Shown here one piece after another: positions 1-8,402 of a stretch of 64,000 bases of DNA. Each line of letters begins with the position of its first letter. The first letter of the stretch is position 1. The position numbers and the translations under genes were made by a program. The notes beneath the pieces were generated by a model. It had not been told where the DNA came from, did not search any database, and was given only the letters and a program-made list of their open reading frames with translations. Source of the stretch: Bacteroidia bacterium (GTDB lineage Bacteria > Bacteroidota > Bacteroidia > SpSt-205); contig JANXCX010000019.1 in NCBI GenBank assembly GCA_025059535.1, positions 1 through 64,000 of the forward strand, in the 5' to 3' direction.

Positions 1-200
1 CTTGCGTCGGCTGGGGGTTGCCTAAAGGGACGCTCTTACCGTCCCATTTCACCCTTACCCTGGAAAGGGCGGTATAATTTCTGTGGCCCTATCCGTCTGA
101 AGGCCTTGCGGCGCTTCAGCCTCTCCTTGCGGAGAGCAGCCTGCTCCCAGACGCCCGGACTTTCCTCTGGAGAAACCTCCAGCGCAGGAGCCCCCATCCC
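1..200 (-). ncRNA. rnpB: RNase P RNA (class A), 3' part outside window
   Basis: Catalytic RNA that cuts 5' leaders from pre-tRNAs. Read on the minus strand it has the 5' conserved core GAGGAAAGTCCGGGC (167-153) directly after a small hairpin with CTGGAG/CTCCAG arms (182-167, the P3 position), then ACAGAAATTATACCGCC (84-68) and GGTAAGGGTGAAA followed by the GACGGTAAGAGCGTC block (about 60-28). These are diagnostic of bacterial type A RNase P RNA. The gene runs off the left edge, so only about the first half is present. The 5' end is inferred: the preceding PorE-like gene stops at 201, so the RNA begins within a few bases of that stop codon, and I see no separate promoter between them. Confidence 0.95.
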
Positions 201-2198
201 CTACCGCTCGGCAAAATTTAGGTCCAAAATACGAAACTCGGCGCGCCGATTCGCCTGCTCGTCCGCATCCGACAGCTCAGGGTAAATAAGCGGCTGCGAC
301 TCCCCATACCCTATCCAAGACAAACGCTTAGGATTTATACCCTTTTTCGTAAGATACTCCACCACGGCTTTAGCCCGATTATTGGAAAGGCGAATGTTAT
401 ACTCTTCGCTTCCATTCGTATCCGTATGCGCACCAATGAGAATGCGCAGGCCTGGATTACGCTCCATAAGGAGGGCCAGCCGATCCAGCTCCGCCGCCGC
501 ATCCGGGCGGATCTCATACTTGTCAAAATCAAAATAGATGTTTTGAAGCACGACAGGCCGAGCAATCTCTATGCGATCCAAGAAAATGTCAATATCAGCT
601 TCTAAATCCATAGACTTTGTGGCGTCCTTCGTGGAGACCGAGACTTCATTGGCTAAATACTCGGGGGCATTTCCGATAAGCGTATAGTCTCGGCCGGCCT
701 GAAGGGTAAAGCGGTAGGTCGCACTTTGATCGGTATTGAAGGTGTCCAAGGGGATAAGCTTATCGCCCTGTACCTCGTACAGCGTAACGGTAGCAAACGG
801 GATGGGCAGCTTCGTACTCCCATCACGTACGGTACCATGTACGGCCAGCTCTATCTTCACCCGCGGAATGCGACGCACATAGTAGAGGTCATCCCGGCCT
901 TTTCCCCCCGGCCGATTAGAGGCCACGATTCCGAGGGAATCCTGCTTGATCCATATCAGCGAGAAATCATCATAAGAGGAATTGAGCGGTGGGCCTAGAT
1001 TTACGGGAGGCTCCCAGGTAGAAAATTGGCCTTGGGTCCGAAACACATCGTAGCCCCCTAGGCCCGGATGTCCATCGGAGGCAAAGTAAAGGGTTTTCCC
1101 ATCCTGACCTACGTAGGGGTAGATTTCGTTGAAAGGGGTATTGATGACCTTACCTGCGTGGACGGGCGCGCTCCACTCATTGCCTATCTTGCGGCTGTAC
1201 CAGATATCCGTACCGCCCATACCGCCTTCCCGGTCGGAAATAAAGTACATCACATTTCCATCAGGGGTAAGCGTAGGCTGCGCATCGTAAGTGGGCACCA
1301 GCTTCTTTTTCCCGCGAGAATTCACTACTATTTCCCGCTGACCAGAGAGTACTTCCATTTTTTCAAATGGTCCCCATTCGCGCTTCTGGGGATCAAAGGT
1401 GCTTTTGTAGATTCCACAGCCCCAGTACTTATGGGTAGTGCCTTGGCCGCAGATGGTATAGTACATCGTAAGGCCTCCTGGGGCGATTACGGCACTGCCA
1501 TCATTGGCGCGTGTGTTGATTTTGCGGCCGAGGTTTTGGGGGCCTGAGACGGAATCGCCCTTGATACGGGCTACCCACAGGTCAGAATAAGCGCTCTCCC
1601 CATATTCCCCAAACCTACCCGCACTCTGCCCGCCTGCCCTGTGACTGGTAAAAATGAGGAACGAATCGCCTTTGACTACGAAAAGGGCCGGCGCATACTC
1701 CGCTTCTTTGGTATTAGCGCCGCGCAGAAGTACCAGCTCGTAGTCCGGCTGCTGAGCTAAAAGCCTCTGGGCCAGCCGACACCCCTCCAGCTCAATTTCC
1801 CCCTGCTTGCGCAGGATATCCTTAGCCTTATGCCGCTCCAGAAACCGTTCCAAGGAAACTATAGCTTCGGCATACCGACCCACTTTCTTCTGGGCCATGC
1901 CTAAGTCTAAATATATGGTGTCATTGCTTAGGCTATCTATCGCCAGCGCCTTTTTATAGGCTTCTATAGCATTTTCAGTGTAGTTTGTGTACCAATAACA
2001 GCGTCCCAGGCGATAAGCCGCATAGAAATTCTGGGGGTCTTGGGAAAGTACTTGCTTGAAGAGCTCGGCTGCCCGTTCGGGGTTACGATTTACATAATAT
2101 TCCCGCTCAGCTTCGGCCAGTAGGGCGCGCACTTTAGCCGACTGGGCCCACAGAAAGCCCCCCAGCAGAAGAGCCCTCAGAATAGCTCCTCGTCCCAT
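201..2198 (-). CDS. PorE-like envelope protein (TPR, PD40 propeller, OmpA domain)
   Basis: 665 residues with the domain order of PorE, the peptidoglycan-binding partner of the T9SS ring: signal peptide (about 1-18, ending FLWA before Q), TPR helices (about 25-150), a PD40/WD40-like propeller (about 150-440, repeats such as YFISDREGGMGGTD and YFASDGHPGLGGYD), a carboxypeptidase-regulatory-like sandwich (about 455-535) and a C-terminal OmpA domain (about 545-660, with YFDFDKYEIRP and NRRAEFRI). It should sit in the periplasm or at the outer membrane and grip peptidoglycan. Known PorE is a lipoprotein; this one has no lipobox cysteine, so it may be a paralogous OmpA/PD40 protein. ATG at 2198 follows a TATATTTG box by 7 bases. 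The stop codon abuts rnpB. Confidence 0.85.
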   Translation of the reverse strand: MGRGAILRALLLGGFLWAQSAKVRALLAEAEREYYVNRNPERAAELFKQVLSQDPQNFYAAYRLGRCYWYTNYTENAIEAYKKALAIDSLSNDTIYLDLGMAQKKVGRYAEAIVSLERFLERHKAKDILRKQGEIELEGCRLAQRLLAQQPDYELVLLRGANTKEAEYAPALFVVKGDSFLIFTSHRAGGQSAGRFGEYGESAYSDLWVARIKGDSVSGPQNLGRKINTRANDGSAVIAPGGLTMYYTICGQGTTHKYWGCGIYKSTFDPQKREWGPFEKMEVLSGQREIVVNSRGKKKLVPTYDAQPTLTPDGNVMYFISDREGGMGGTDIWYSRKIGNEWSAPVHAGKVINTPFNEIYPYVGQDGKTLYFASDGHPGLGGYDVFRTQGQFSTWEPPVNLGPPLNSSYDDFSLIWIKQDSLGIVASNRPGGKGRDDLYYVRRIPRVKIELAVHGTVRDGSTKLPIPFATVTLYEVQGDKLIPLDTFNTDQSATYRFTLQAGRDYTLIGNAPEYLANEVSVSTKDATKSMDLEADIDIFLDRIEIARPVVLQNIYFDFDKYEIRPDAAAELDRLALLMERNPGLRILIGAHTDTNGSEEYNIRLSNNRAKAVVEYLTKKGINPKRLSWIGYGESQPLIYPELSDADEQANRRAEFRILDLNFAER

Positions 2199-2205
2199 GC
2201 CCGCA

Positions 2206-2213
2206 CAAATATA
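2206..2213 (-). promoter_or_regulatory. -7 box TATATTTG for the PorE-like gene
   Basis: Matches the Bacteroidota consensus TAnnTTTG; its last base is 7 bases before the ATG at 2198. Only 4 bases separate it from the alaS box on the other strand, across the perfect palindrome ATACGCGTAT (2211-2220). Confidence 0.7.
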
Positions 2214-2217
2214 CGCG

Positions 2218-2225
2218 TATCTTTG
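2218..2225 (+). promoter_or_regulatory. -7 box TATCTTTG for alaS
   Basis: TAnnTTTG match ending 4 bases before the alaS ATG at 2230, which implies a leaderless or nearly leaderless mRNA. Confidence 0.75.
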
Positions 2226-2229
2226 CCTT

Positions 2230-4803
2230 ATGTGGGAAACGGCCCAGGTACGACAAGGTTTTTTAGACTTTTTTGCCCAAAAGGGTCATCGCATCGTACC
2301 CTCAGCGCCTTTAGTGAATCGCACCGATCCTACGCTCTTTTTCGTAAATGCTGGGATGAACCCTTTCAAAGAAGTCTTTTTAGGGTTTGCCCCGCCGCCA
2401 GCCCCGCGTGTAGCGGATACGCAGAAGTGCCTGCGCGTTTCTGGCAAGCATAATGACTTAGAAGAAGTAGGCCACGACACCTACCACCACACCTTCTTTG
2501 AGATGCTGGGAAATTGGTCCTTTGGGGACTACTTCAAGGCAGAGGCCATCGCCTGGGCCTGGGAACTTCTTACCCAGGTGTATGGGATTCCCGCTGAAAG
2601 GCTGTACGTTACGGTATTCGGAGGGGATGAGGCGTGGGGCTTACCCGCTGATACCGAGAGTTATGAGCTCTGGCAGCGCTTCGTGCCGGCTGAGCGCATC
2701 CGTTTCTTCGGCCGAAAGGATAACTTCTGGGAAATGGGCGATACAGGCCCCTGCGGCCCCTGCACAGAAATCCACATAGACCTACGCGCCGACCCTACCT
2801 CCTTAGCCACTCCTCTCCTCAATACCGGAAATGCTGAAGTAATAGAGCTCTGGAATCTCGTATTTATCCAGTACAACCGCCGAATGGATGGCAGCCTGGA
2901 ACCCCTGCCGCTCAAAAGCGTAGATACGGGCATGGGTTTGGAACGGCTCGCCATGGTCCTCCAAGGCAAGAAATCCACCTATGATATTGACCTTTTTCAG
3001 GCGCTTCGCGCCGAGGTAGAGCGTCGTACCCAAAAGGCCTACGGAAAAGACCACTGGACCGATGTGGCGATCCGCGTAGTGTGCGACCACGTGCGGGCGC
3101 TAGCGTTTGCCATAGCGGATGGTCAGCTACCTTCTAATGTAGGTGCGGGATACGTTCTACGTCGGCTGCTGCGGCGCGCCGTCCGGTACGCCCACCAGTA
3201 CTTAGGCTACCATGAACCGCTACTCTACCAGCTCGTGCCTACCCTAGCCCAGCTTTATGCCGAGCCATTCCCCGAACTGCCCGCCCAACAAACCACTATA
3301 GCCGAAATCCTCCACGGCGAAGAGGAGAGCTTCCTGCGTACGCTGGGCCGGGGTATGGCACGCTTAGAAGGCTATTTGGCTCAGAATCCTCAGGCCCGCC
3401 AGATTCCTGGAAGCGTGGCCTTTGAGCTCTACGATACCTATGGCTTCCCGCTGGATCTGACGCAGGTAATTGCCCGCGAGCGGGGGCTCCAAGTGGATAC
3501 CGAAGGGTTTGAGGCGGCTTTAGCTCAGCAAAAAAACCGCAGCCGTCAGGCTACCCAGAAGGCCTTTGGGGATTGGATTGAGATTCATGATGCGGAAGCG
3601 CCGCCGCGCTTTGTAGGGTACGACTTTCACGAAGTGCGCACGGTCATCCTACGCCTACGCCGCGTCCAAACTAAGGATGAACTCCTCTATCACGTGGTGC
3701 TGGCGGAGACTCCTTTCTACCCCGGCGGAGGCGGCCAAGTCTGTGACACCGGCTACCTTCAACAGGGCAACCAAGTGCTACGCGTACTGGAGGCCTACAA
3801 AGAGCAGGATACGGTTATCCATGTACTTAAGGAGCCCCCACGCCACCCTGAAGGCGAATGGCTGGCCGGCATAGACTCCGCCCGGCGCGAACAAATCGCG
3901 GTGCATCACACCGCTACCCACCTGCTACATGCGGCGCTGCGCGAAATTTTAGGCCCCCATGCTAGGCAGAATGGCTCCTACGTAGGCCCTGACCGCTTGC
4001 GCTTTGACTTCACTCATCCCAAAAAACTCTCCCCCAGTGAAATTCGGGATATAGAAGCTCTGGTAAATGAGAAAGTAGCGGCGGCTCTGCCGCGCCGAGA
4101 ATACCGCGACATTCCCTATGATGAGGCCATTCAGAAAGGCGCGGTAGCCCTTTTCGGCGAAAAGTATGGCGAACGGGTGCGTATGATTGAATTCGGGGGC
4201 AAATTCTCCCGCGAGCTGTGCGGCGGTACCCACGTGGATAATACGCTAAGATTGCGCTTCTTCAAAATTCTCAGCGAGTCAGCTATAGCGGCAGGGGTAC
4301 GCCGTATAGAGGCCCTAGCTGGCGAAGCCTACCTTCAATGGGTAGAAAGCCGCCTGCAGGAGTTAGAGCAGGTTAGCCAGCGGCTCAAAAGCGCTGGCAG
4401 CTTGGTCAAAAGCGTGGAAAAACTCCTGGAGGAGCGAGAGGCCCTATTACAGCAGCAGGCGCAATGGATAGACCTTCTGGCCCGGCGGATTGTAGCCCAG
4501 GCAGCTCCTGAAGGGCCCCTCGTAGAAGAGGTGCGCCTACCTAAGGGGGTTTCCCTGCGGGATTTAGCCTTAGCCTGCCAGCGCCACGACCCCCGACGCA
4601 CCTTCGTCCTAGCTACCCCAGAAAACGGCGGCTATAACATAGCCATCGCTGCGCCAGAGGCAGCCAAAACCCTACTCCATCAAGTCCTAGAAAGAATGGG
4701 CGGACGCGGAGGCGGACAGGATAAACTCGCCCTAGGGTATATTCCTAACCCTGAACCGCCCCTGCCCCGGCTGGCTAAACTACTTCTTGAACCTACGGAA
4801 TAA
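2230..4803 (+). CDS. alaS: Alanine--tRNA ligase
   Basis: Charges tRNA-Ala with alanine in the cytoplasm. 857 residues, normal for bacterial AlaRS: class II catalytic domain from the N terminus (QKGHRIVPSAPLV, NAGMNPFK), tRNA-binding helices, editing domain with the zinc-site HxxxH (HHTATH, about 557-562) and CGGTH (about 663-667), and the C-terminal DHHA1-like domain with GGRGGGQDKLALG. I place the start at the ATG at 2230 (MWETAQVRQGFLDFF) because this matches the family N terminus and lies 4 bases after a TATCTTTG box; the upstream ATG at 2197 would add 11 unrelated residues and precede the promoter. It converges with the phosphohexomutase gene, only 4 bases apart. Confidence 0.97.
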   Translation: MWETAQVRQGFLDFFAQKGHRIVPSAPLVNRTDPTLFFVNAGMNPFKEVFLGFAPPPAPRVADTQKCLRVSGKHNDLEEVGHDTYHHTFFEMLGNWSFGDYFKAEAIAWAWELLTQVYGIPAERLYVTVFGGDEAWGLPADTESYELWQRFVPAERIRFFGRKDNFWEMGDTGPCGPCTEIHIDLRADPTSLATPLLNTGNAEVIELWNLVFIQYNRRMDGSLEPLPLKSVDTGMGLERLAMVLQGKKSTYDIDLFQALRAEVERRTQKAYGKDHWTDVAIRVVCDHVRALAFAIADGQLPSNVGAGYVLRRLLRRAVRYAHQYLGYHEPLLYQLVPTLAQLYAEPFPELPAQQTTIAEILHGEEESFLRTLGRGMARLEGYLAQNPQARQIPGSVAFELYDTYGFPLDLTQVIARERGLQVDTEGFEAALAQQKNRSRQATQKAFGDWIEIHDAEAPPRFVGYDFHEVRTVILRLRRVQTKDELLYHVVLAETPFYPGGGGQVCDTGYLQQGNQVLRVLEAYKEQDTVIHVLKEPPRHPEGEWLAGIDSARREQIAVHHTATHLLHAALREILGPHARQNGSYVGPDRLRFDFTHPKKLSPSEIRDIEALVNEKVAAALPRREYRDIPYDEAIQKGAVALFGEKYGERVRMIEFGGKFSRELCGGTHVDNTLRLRFFKILSESAIAAGVRRIEALAGEAYLQWVESRLQELEQVSQRLKSAGSLVKSVEKLLEEREALLQQQAQWIDLLARRIVAQAAPEGPLVEEVRLPKGVSLRDLALACQRHDPRRTFVLATPENGGYNIAIAAPEAAKTLLHQVLERMGGRGGGQDKLALGYIPNPEPPLPRLAKLLLEPTE

Positions 4804-4807
4804 GCCC

Positions 4808-6211
4808 CTAGCCGCTCATTACCCACTCTTGTCCCGCCGTCAAGAGGGCACTAGCCTGAGCAGCTGTCTCGGCTTCCGTGTAGATTCGTAGAAGTGGTTC
4901 CGTACCCGAAGCCCGAAACATTATGGCTGACCCATCGGCCAGATGAAGCTTAAAGCCATCGGTGGTATCTATCCGCTCCACCGAGCGGCCCGCAAAGCGG
5001 TCGGGCGGATTTTGCGCCAGTCGTCTTAGCGCCTCCTGCTTGCGCGCCTCAGGCAAATGCCAATCCAACCGATCAACGGCAAAAGGACCTACTACCTCAT
5101 GAATCTCTTCTATGAGTGCCGTCAGCGCCTTCCCCGTTTCATAGAGCATCTGCAAAATAAGCAAGGCCGCATAGGTGCCATCCCGCTCTGGCAGGTGAGA
5201 AGGAAGCGCTATGCCCCCCGATTCCTCAGCCCCTAAAAGCGTATCCCCGGCTTCTTGCATCCGTTCGGCAATGTACTTGAATCCCACAGGGGTAATCTCC
5301 ACTGGCAGGCCTTGCTTGCGCGCATACTCACCGACCCGCGTAGCGCAGCTGAGGCTTAGGATTACTCGGCCTTTCATACCCCGATAGCGCACAAGATAAT
5401 GCAGCACTAGCAGGATAATATGATGCGCATCAATGTAAGTCCCTTTTGGGCCCATCATGCCAATGCGGTCTGCATCGCCATCCAATACAAAACCAAAATC
5501 TAAATTCTTTTCCCGAATGAATTGAGCGAAATCGCCTAAATTCTTTGGAATAGGTTCGGGATTTACACCGCCGAAGCTTGGATTGTACGAGCAGCGAAAG
5601 GCATATACCGAAGGAAGGAGCTTAGGAAAGATGCGCTGGCCGGCCCCATGCATGGCATCAAACCCTATACGATAGGGTAGGCTTGCTAGCGCTTTGAGAT
5701 CAAAACGGTTCTTGATATAATTCTGGTAAAGGGCTTCCATATCGTAAATCTCTATCTGGCGCTCGCGGAGGTAGTCTTCCCAGGCTTCAGGCACTTCTAC
5801 CGGCTCGGGAGGAATAAAAGCCTCTATTTCTTGCAGAAGTGAAACGGGGGCCGGGCCGCCATAGGAAGCCTTCAACTTATAGCCTAAATAGGAGGGAGGA
5901 TTGTGAGAGGCGGTAAGTACAATACCTAGGTGGGTTTGATGCTGCACGGTGGTCAGGGAGACCATAGGGGTGGAAACGAAGGTGGGGCTGAGATATACTT
6001 TTATGCCATGGGAGGCTAACTGCTGGGCTGCGGCTTCGGCAAACTCGCTGGCCATAAACCGGCAGTCATAGCCTAAGGCGACTTTAGGGGCGTTATACCG
6101 CTGGCGAAGCCAGCGGGCTGTACCTTCTACCACACGGCTGAGGTTGGCAAAGGTAAAATCGCGCGCAATGATAGCCCGCCAGCCATCTGTGCCAAAGCGA
6201 ATGGGCTTCAT
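4808..6211 (-). CDS. Phosphoglucomutase/phosphomannomutase family protein
   Basis: Interconverts hexose 1- and 6-phosphates for cell-wall and polysaccharide precursors. 467 residues with the full alpha-D-phosphohexomutase set: N-terminal FGTDGWRA, phosphoserine loop TASHNPP (about 99-105), magnesium loop DGDADR (about 239-244) and phosphate-binding RASGTEPLLRI near the C terminus (about 430). All catalytic elements are present. Sequence alone does not decide between glucose, mannose and glucosamine phosphate as substrate. Its ATG overlaps the stop codon of the upstream glycosyltransferase (ATGA, 6208-6211), so the two are probably translated from one message, which suits a role in sugar supply. 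Confidence 0.93.
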   Translation of the reverse strand: MKPIRFGTDGWRAIIARDFTFANLSRVVEGTARWLRQRYNAPKVALGYDCRFMASEFAEAAAQQLASHGIKVYLSPTFVSTPMVSLTTVQHQTHLGIVLTASHNPPSYLGYKLKASYGGPAPVSLLQEIEAFIPPEPVEVPEAWEDYLRERQIEIYDMEALYQNYIKNRFDLKALASLPYRIGFDAMHGAGQRIFPKLLPSVYAFRCSYNPSFGGVNPEPIPKNLGDFAQFIREKNLDFGFVLDGDADRIGMMGPKGTYIDAHHIILLVLHYLVRYRGMKGRVILSLSCATRVGEYARKQGLPVEITPVGFKYIAERMQEAGDTLLGAEESGGIALPSHLPERDGTYAALLILQMLYETGKALTALIEEIHEVVGPFAVDRLDWHLPEARKQEALRRLAQNPPDRFAGRSVERIDTTDGFKLHLADGSAIMFRASGTEPLLRIYTEAETAAQASALLTAGQEWVMSG

Positions 6212-7371
6212 GCGGCAAAGTTAGGCGCAAAGCTCTGGTAGAGTGTATGGATATCTGCTAGAAGGCGCAGGTGGCTATAGCGCTGGCGGATATAGGCTTG
6301 GCTGGCTTGGGCTTGCTGGCGGGCCTGCGGGAGGTGCTGCAAAAACGCCAGCAGGCTCTCCGCCAAAGGCTCAGTGAGCAACCATCCCCACTTTCCCTCT
6401 TCTAGTAAATCGGGTATACCCCCTACGGGCGTAGCCGCTACTGGCGTACCACAGGCTAAAGCCTCTATAAGGCTGACAGGCGTCCCTTCATTATCCGAGG
6501 TAAGCACTACGGCATCTAGCGCCCGCAAAACTTCGGGAATATCCCAACGCAATCCCACCCAGACAAGAAGATCCCGAAGGCCGAGGCTGTCTCCCAAGGC
6601 TTCCCATGCGGCACGCTGAGGGCCCTCACCCACTAATACCAGCCGAAAAGGCGGGGCTTGGGCCCGAATCGCCCTCAGCGCTTCAAAAAGCCTATCCAGC
6701 CGCTTGATAGGCACGAGGCGGCCTATCCACCCTAAAAGAATCTCATTTTCGGTGCGCTGCCAGAGTCGGCGCAAACGGGCCACACGCGCTGCATCGTAGT
6801 TATCCAGCCGCTCCAGTTCAAAGCCCAAGGGAATTACCACAACCTTTTCGGGTGGGGCGATCTGAAAGCGCTCCACGATGTCGCGACGCTGCCGCTCGCT
6901 AATAACGATGATCCGATGAGTAAGGCTAGCAAGGAAACGCTCCACCAGCCGATACACCCAGGACCACCCAGGGGAAAAATAGCCCTCAAATGAGTGGCCG
7001 TGATAGGTGTGGATACGCACGGGCACACCCACCAGCCAAGCCGCCAGACGACCTAATGCCCCGGCCTTAGCCGTATGCGTGTGGAGGATGTGAGGGCGCC
7101 AGCGACGCATGGTCCGCCACAACCACAGAAAGGCGCTCACATCCTTCAGCCAGCTGGGTTTGCGTTGGAGGGACGGCAGAAATTCCACCGCCACGCCATA
7201 GGCAGCTATCCAGGGGGTAGCTCTACTTTCGCCTAAGGGTTCCTGCCCAGCGATAAGACGCGTCTCATAAGGCCCCCATTCAGCTAAGTCGCGCGTAAGA
7301 AGGAGCACCTGGTGCGCTGGTCCACCTACATTCAAGCGTGTTACTAGGCGTAAAACGCGTATTTTAGTCAT
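6208..7371 (-). CDS. Family 4 glycosyltransferase
   Basis: Retaining GT-B glycosyltransferase, cytoplasmic or at the membrane face, likely moving a sugar from a nucleotide donor to a glycan or lipid acceptor; acceptor unknown. 387 residues: N-terminal acceptor half starting RVLRLVTRLNVGGPAHQ, with HTHTAKAGALGR and HTYHGH in the middle, and a C-terminal donor half with GWIGRLVPIKR and the EALACGTPVAATPVGGIPDLL block (the E-x7-E region, about residue 300). I use the ATG at 7371 (MTKIRVLRL). A longer frame back to 7464 would overlap the divergent gene on the other strand and adds non-family sequence. It overlaps the phosphohexomutase gene by 4 bases. Confidence 0.9.
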   Translation of the reverse strand: MTKIRVLRLVTRLNVGGPAHQVLLLTRDLAEWGPYETRLIAGQEPLGESRATPWIAAYGVAVEFLPSLQRKPSWLKDVSAFLWLWRTMRRWRPHILHTHTAKAGALGRLAAWLVGVPVRIHTYHGHSFEGYFSPGWSWVYRLVERFLASLTHRIIVISERQRRDIVERFQIAPPEKVVVIPLGFELERLDNYDAARVARLRRLWQRTENEILLGWIGRLVPIKRLDRLFEALRAIRAQAPPFRLVLVGEGPQRAAWEALGDSLGLRDLLVWVGLRWDIPEVLRALDAVVLTSDNEGTPVSLIEALACGTPVAATPVGGIPDLLEEGKWGWLLTEPLAESLLAFLQHLPQARQQAQASQAYIRQRYSHLRLLADIHTLYQSFAPNFAA

Positions 7372-7390
7372 TGCTCTCGGCGAAGCGAAA

Positions 7391-7852
7391 ATGCAAAAAC
7401 TGGGGTTTTTGAATATTTGGGTGCTTTTAGCCCACCCTGTTGGGGGTGATACTTTACGCCCCACTAATCCGCGCTTAGCGGCATGGCTGAGTGGCCTTTT
7501 ACCTGGCGCCGGCCAGTTATATAACGGCTCTATATGGAAAGCGCCGATTGTATGGGCTTATCTAGGAGTTACAGGCTTTCTGGCCTATCAGGCGCATCAA
7601 CAGTACCTCTATTACCGTCAGGCCTATCGCCATAGCCTAATGGGTCAGGCTTCCTCCCCTACCCTTATGCCCGAAAATCTCCGCTTCCTTCGGGAAAGCT
7701 ACCGACGAGATAGGGATGTGTATATAGTGCTTTTCCTTTTAGGCTACATAAGCCAAATAGGGGATGCCTATGTTGAAGCGCACCTGAAAGGCTTCCGCAT
7801 TTATGCTAGGCTTCGGCCAGACGCTATACAACTGGCTCTCGGATGGAGATAG
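7391..7852 (+). CDS. DUF5683-type membrane protein
   Basis: 153 residues with a hydrophobic N-terminal segment, then the motif set of the Bacteroidota DUF5683 family: NPRLAAWLSGLLPGAGQLYNG, KAPIVWAYLGVTGF, and near the C terminus RDVYIVLFLLGYISQIGDAYVEAHL. It is probably an integral envelope protein. The biochemical role of the family is not known to me. The start codon is 19 bases from that of the divergent glycosyltransferase. A hydrophobic reading frame overlaps its 3' end by 50 bases, so the two may be translationally linked. Confidence 0.85.
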   Translation: MQKLGFLNIWVLLAHPVGGDTLRPTNPRLAAWLSGLLPGAGQLYNGSIWKAPIVWAYLGVTGFLAYQAHQQYLYYRQAYRHSLMGQASSPTLMPENLRFLRESYRRDRDVYIVLFLLGYISQIGDAYVEAHLKGFRIYARLRPDAIQLALGWR

Positions 7853-8402
7853 GTGGGCGACGTGGCTTACCCTCCTCTCTCATCCTATTGTGTTAGAAGT
7901 CGTATGGATTTCCTACTACAGCCGCTGGCATCCAGGGTGGATAATAACGAGTTTAGCCCTTCTGGTAGGCTTAGGGGGTTTTTTTCATTATCAACTCCAT
8001 CGCTATCCTGAGCAGTGGGATATCTTGGCTCTCCTAAAATCCCCTCGGCGATTCCTTCTTCTATGGCATACATTTGTCATTTTCCTACTGTGGGGCGCCG
8101 CTACCCCTATTCTCTTACACCTTTGGCTGGGCTTCTTTTTATGGATGAGTCTATCCGCTTTGATTCTCCACTGGTTTACTGAGTATTCCTTTCATACCTA
8201 CGGCTGGGGGGGCCTGACAGGCTTCTTTAGCTGGTATCTTTTTACCTACCCTTTTACCACTATGCTTTGGCTTGTGGGTACGCTGGGGGTAGCGTATCTG
8301 CGCTACACTACCCGAAGCCACTTGCTGAGGGAAGTAGTCTTGGGTGCGGCGGCGGGGCTAGGCAGCGCTTGGCTTTATCAGCTTGCCCAAAGCCTTACTT
8401 AG
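7803..8402 (+). CDS. Multi-pass membrane protein, possibly a degenerate PAP2-like family
   Basis: 199 residues with about five or six hydrophobic segments. The stretch FHTYGWGGLTGF followed by a C-terminal REVVLGAAAGLGSAW helix recalls the unusual PAP2-like membrane proteins of Bacteroidota, but the canonical phosphatase signatures (KxxxxxxRP, PSGH, SRxxxxxHxxxD) are missing, so I do not assign an activity. No in-frame ATG or GTG downstream of 7803 gives a non-overlapping start, so the 50-base overlap with the DUF5683 gene seems real. The 3' end overlaps the convergent LptF/LptG-type gene by 8 bases. Confidence 0.6.
   Translation: MLGFGQTLYNWLSDGDRWATWLTLLSHPIVLEVVWISYYSRWHPGWIITSLALLVGLGGFFHYQLHRYPEQWDILALLKSPRRFLLLWHTFVIFLLWGAATPILLHLWLGFFLWMSLSALILHWFTEYSFHTYGWGGLTGFFSWYLFTYPFTTMLWLVGTLGVAYLRYTTRSHLLREVVLGAAAGLGSAWLYQLAQSLT

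Noticed and set aside
726-1547. Long plus-strand open frames opposite the PorE-like gene (and similar ones opposite mutS, sdhA, ctpA and others)
   Set aside because: They have no family similarity, have unnatural composition and mirror the codon bias of the real gene on the other strand.
2197-2229. Upstream start for alaS at 2197
   Set aside because: It would precede the -7 box and adds residues not seen in the family. Similar longer starts were rejected for htpX (16839), eno (42527), rpsA (53894), TonB receptor (58562) and the acyltransferase (12825).
4803-4808. Terminator between alaS and the phosphohexomutase gene
   Set aside because: Only 4 bases separate the two stop codons; no hairpin with a T-run is visible.
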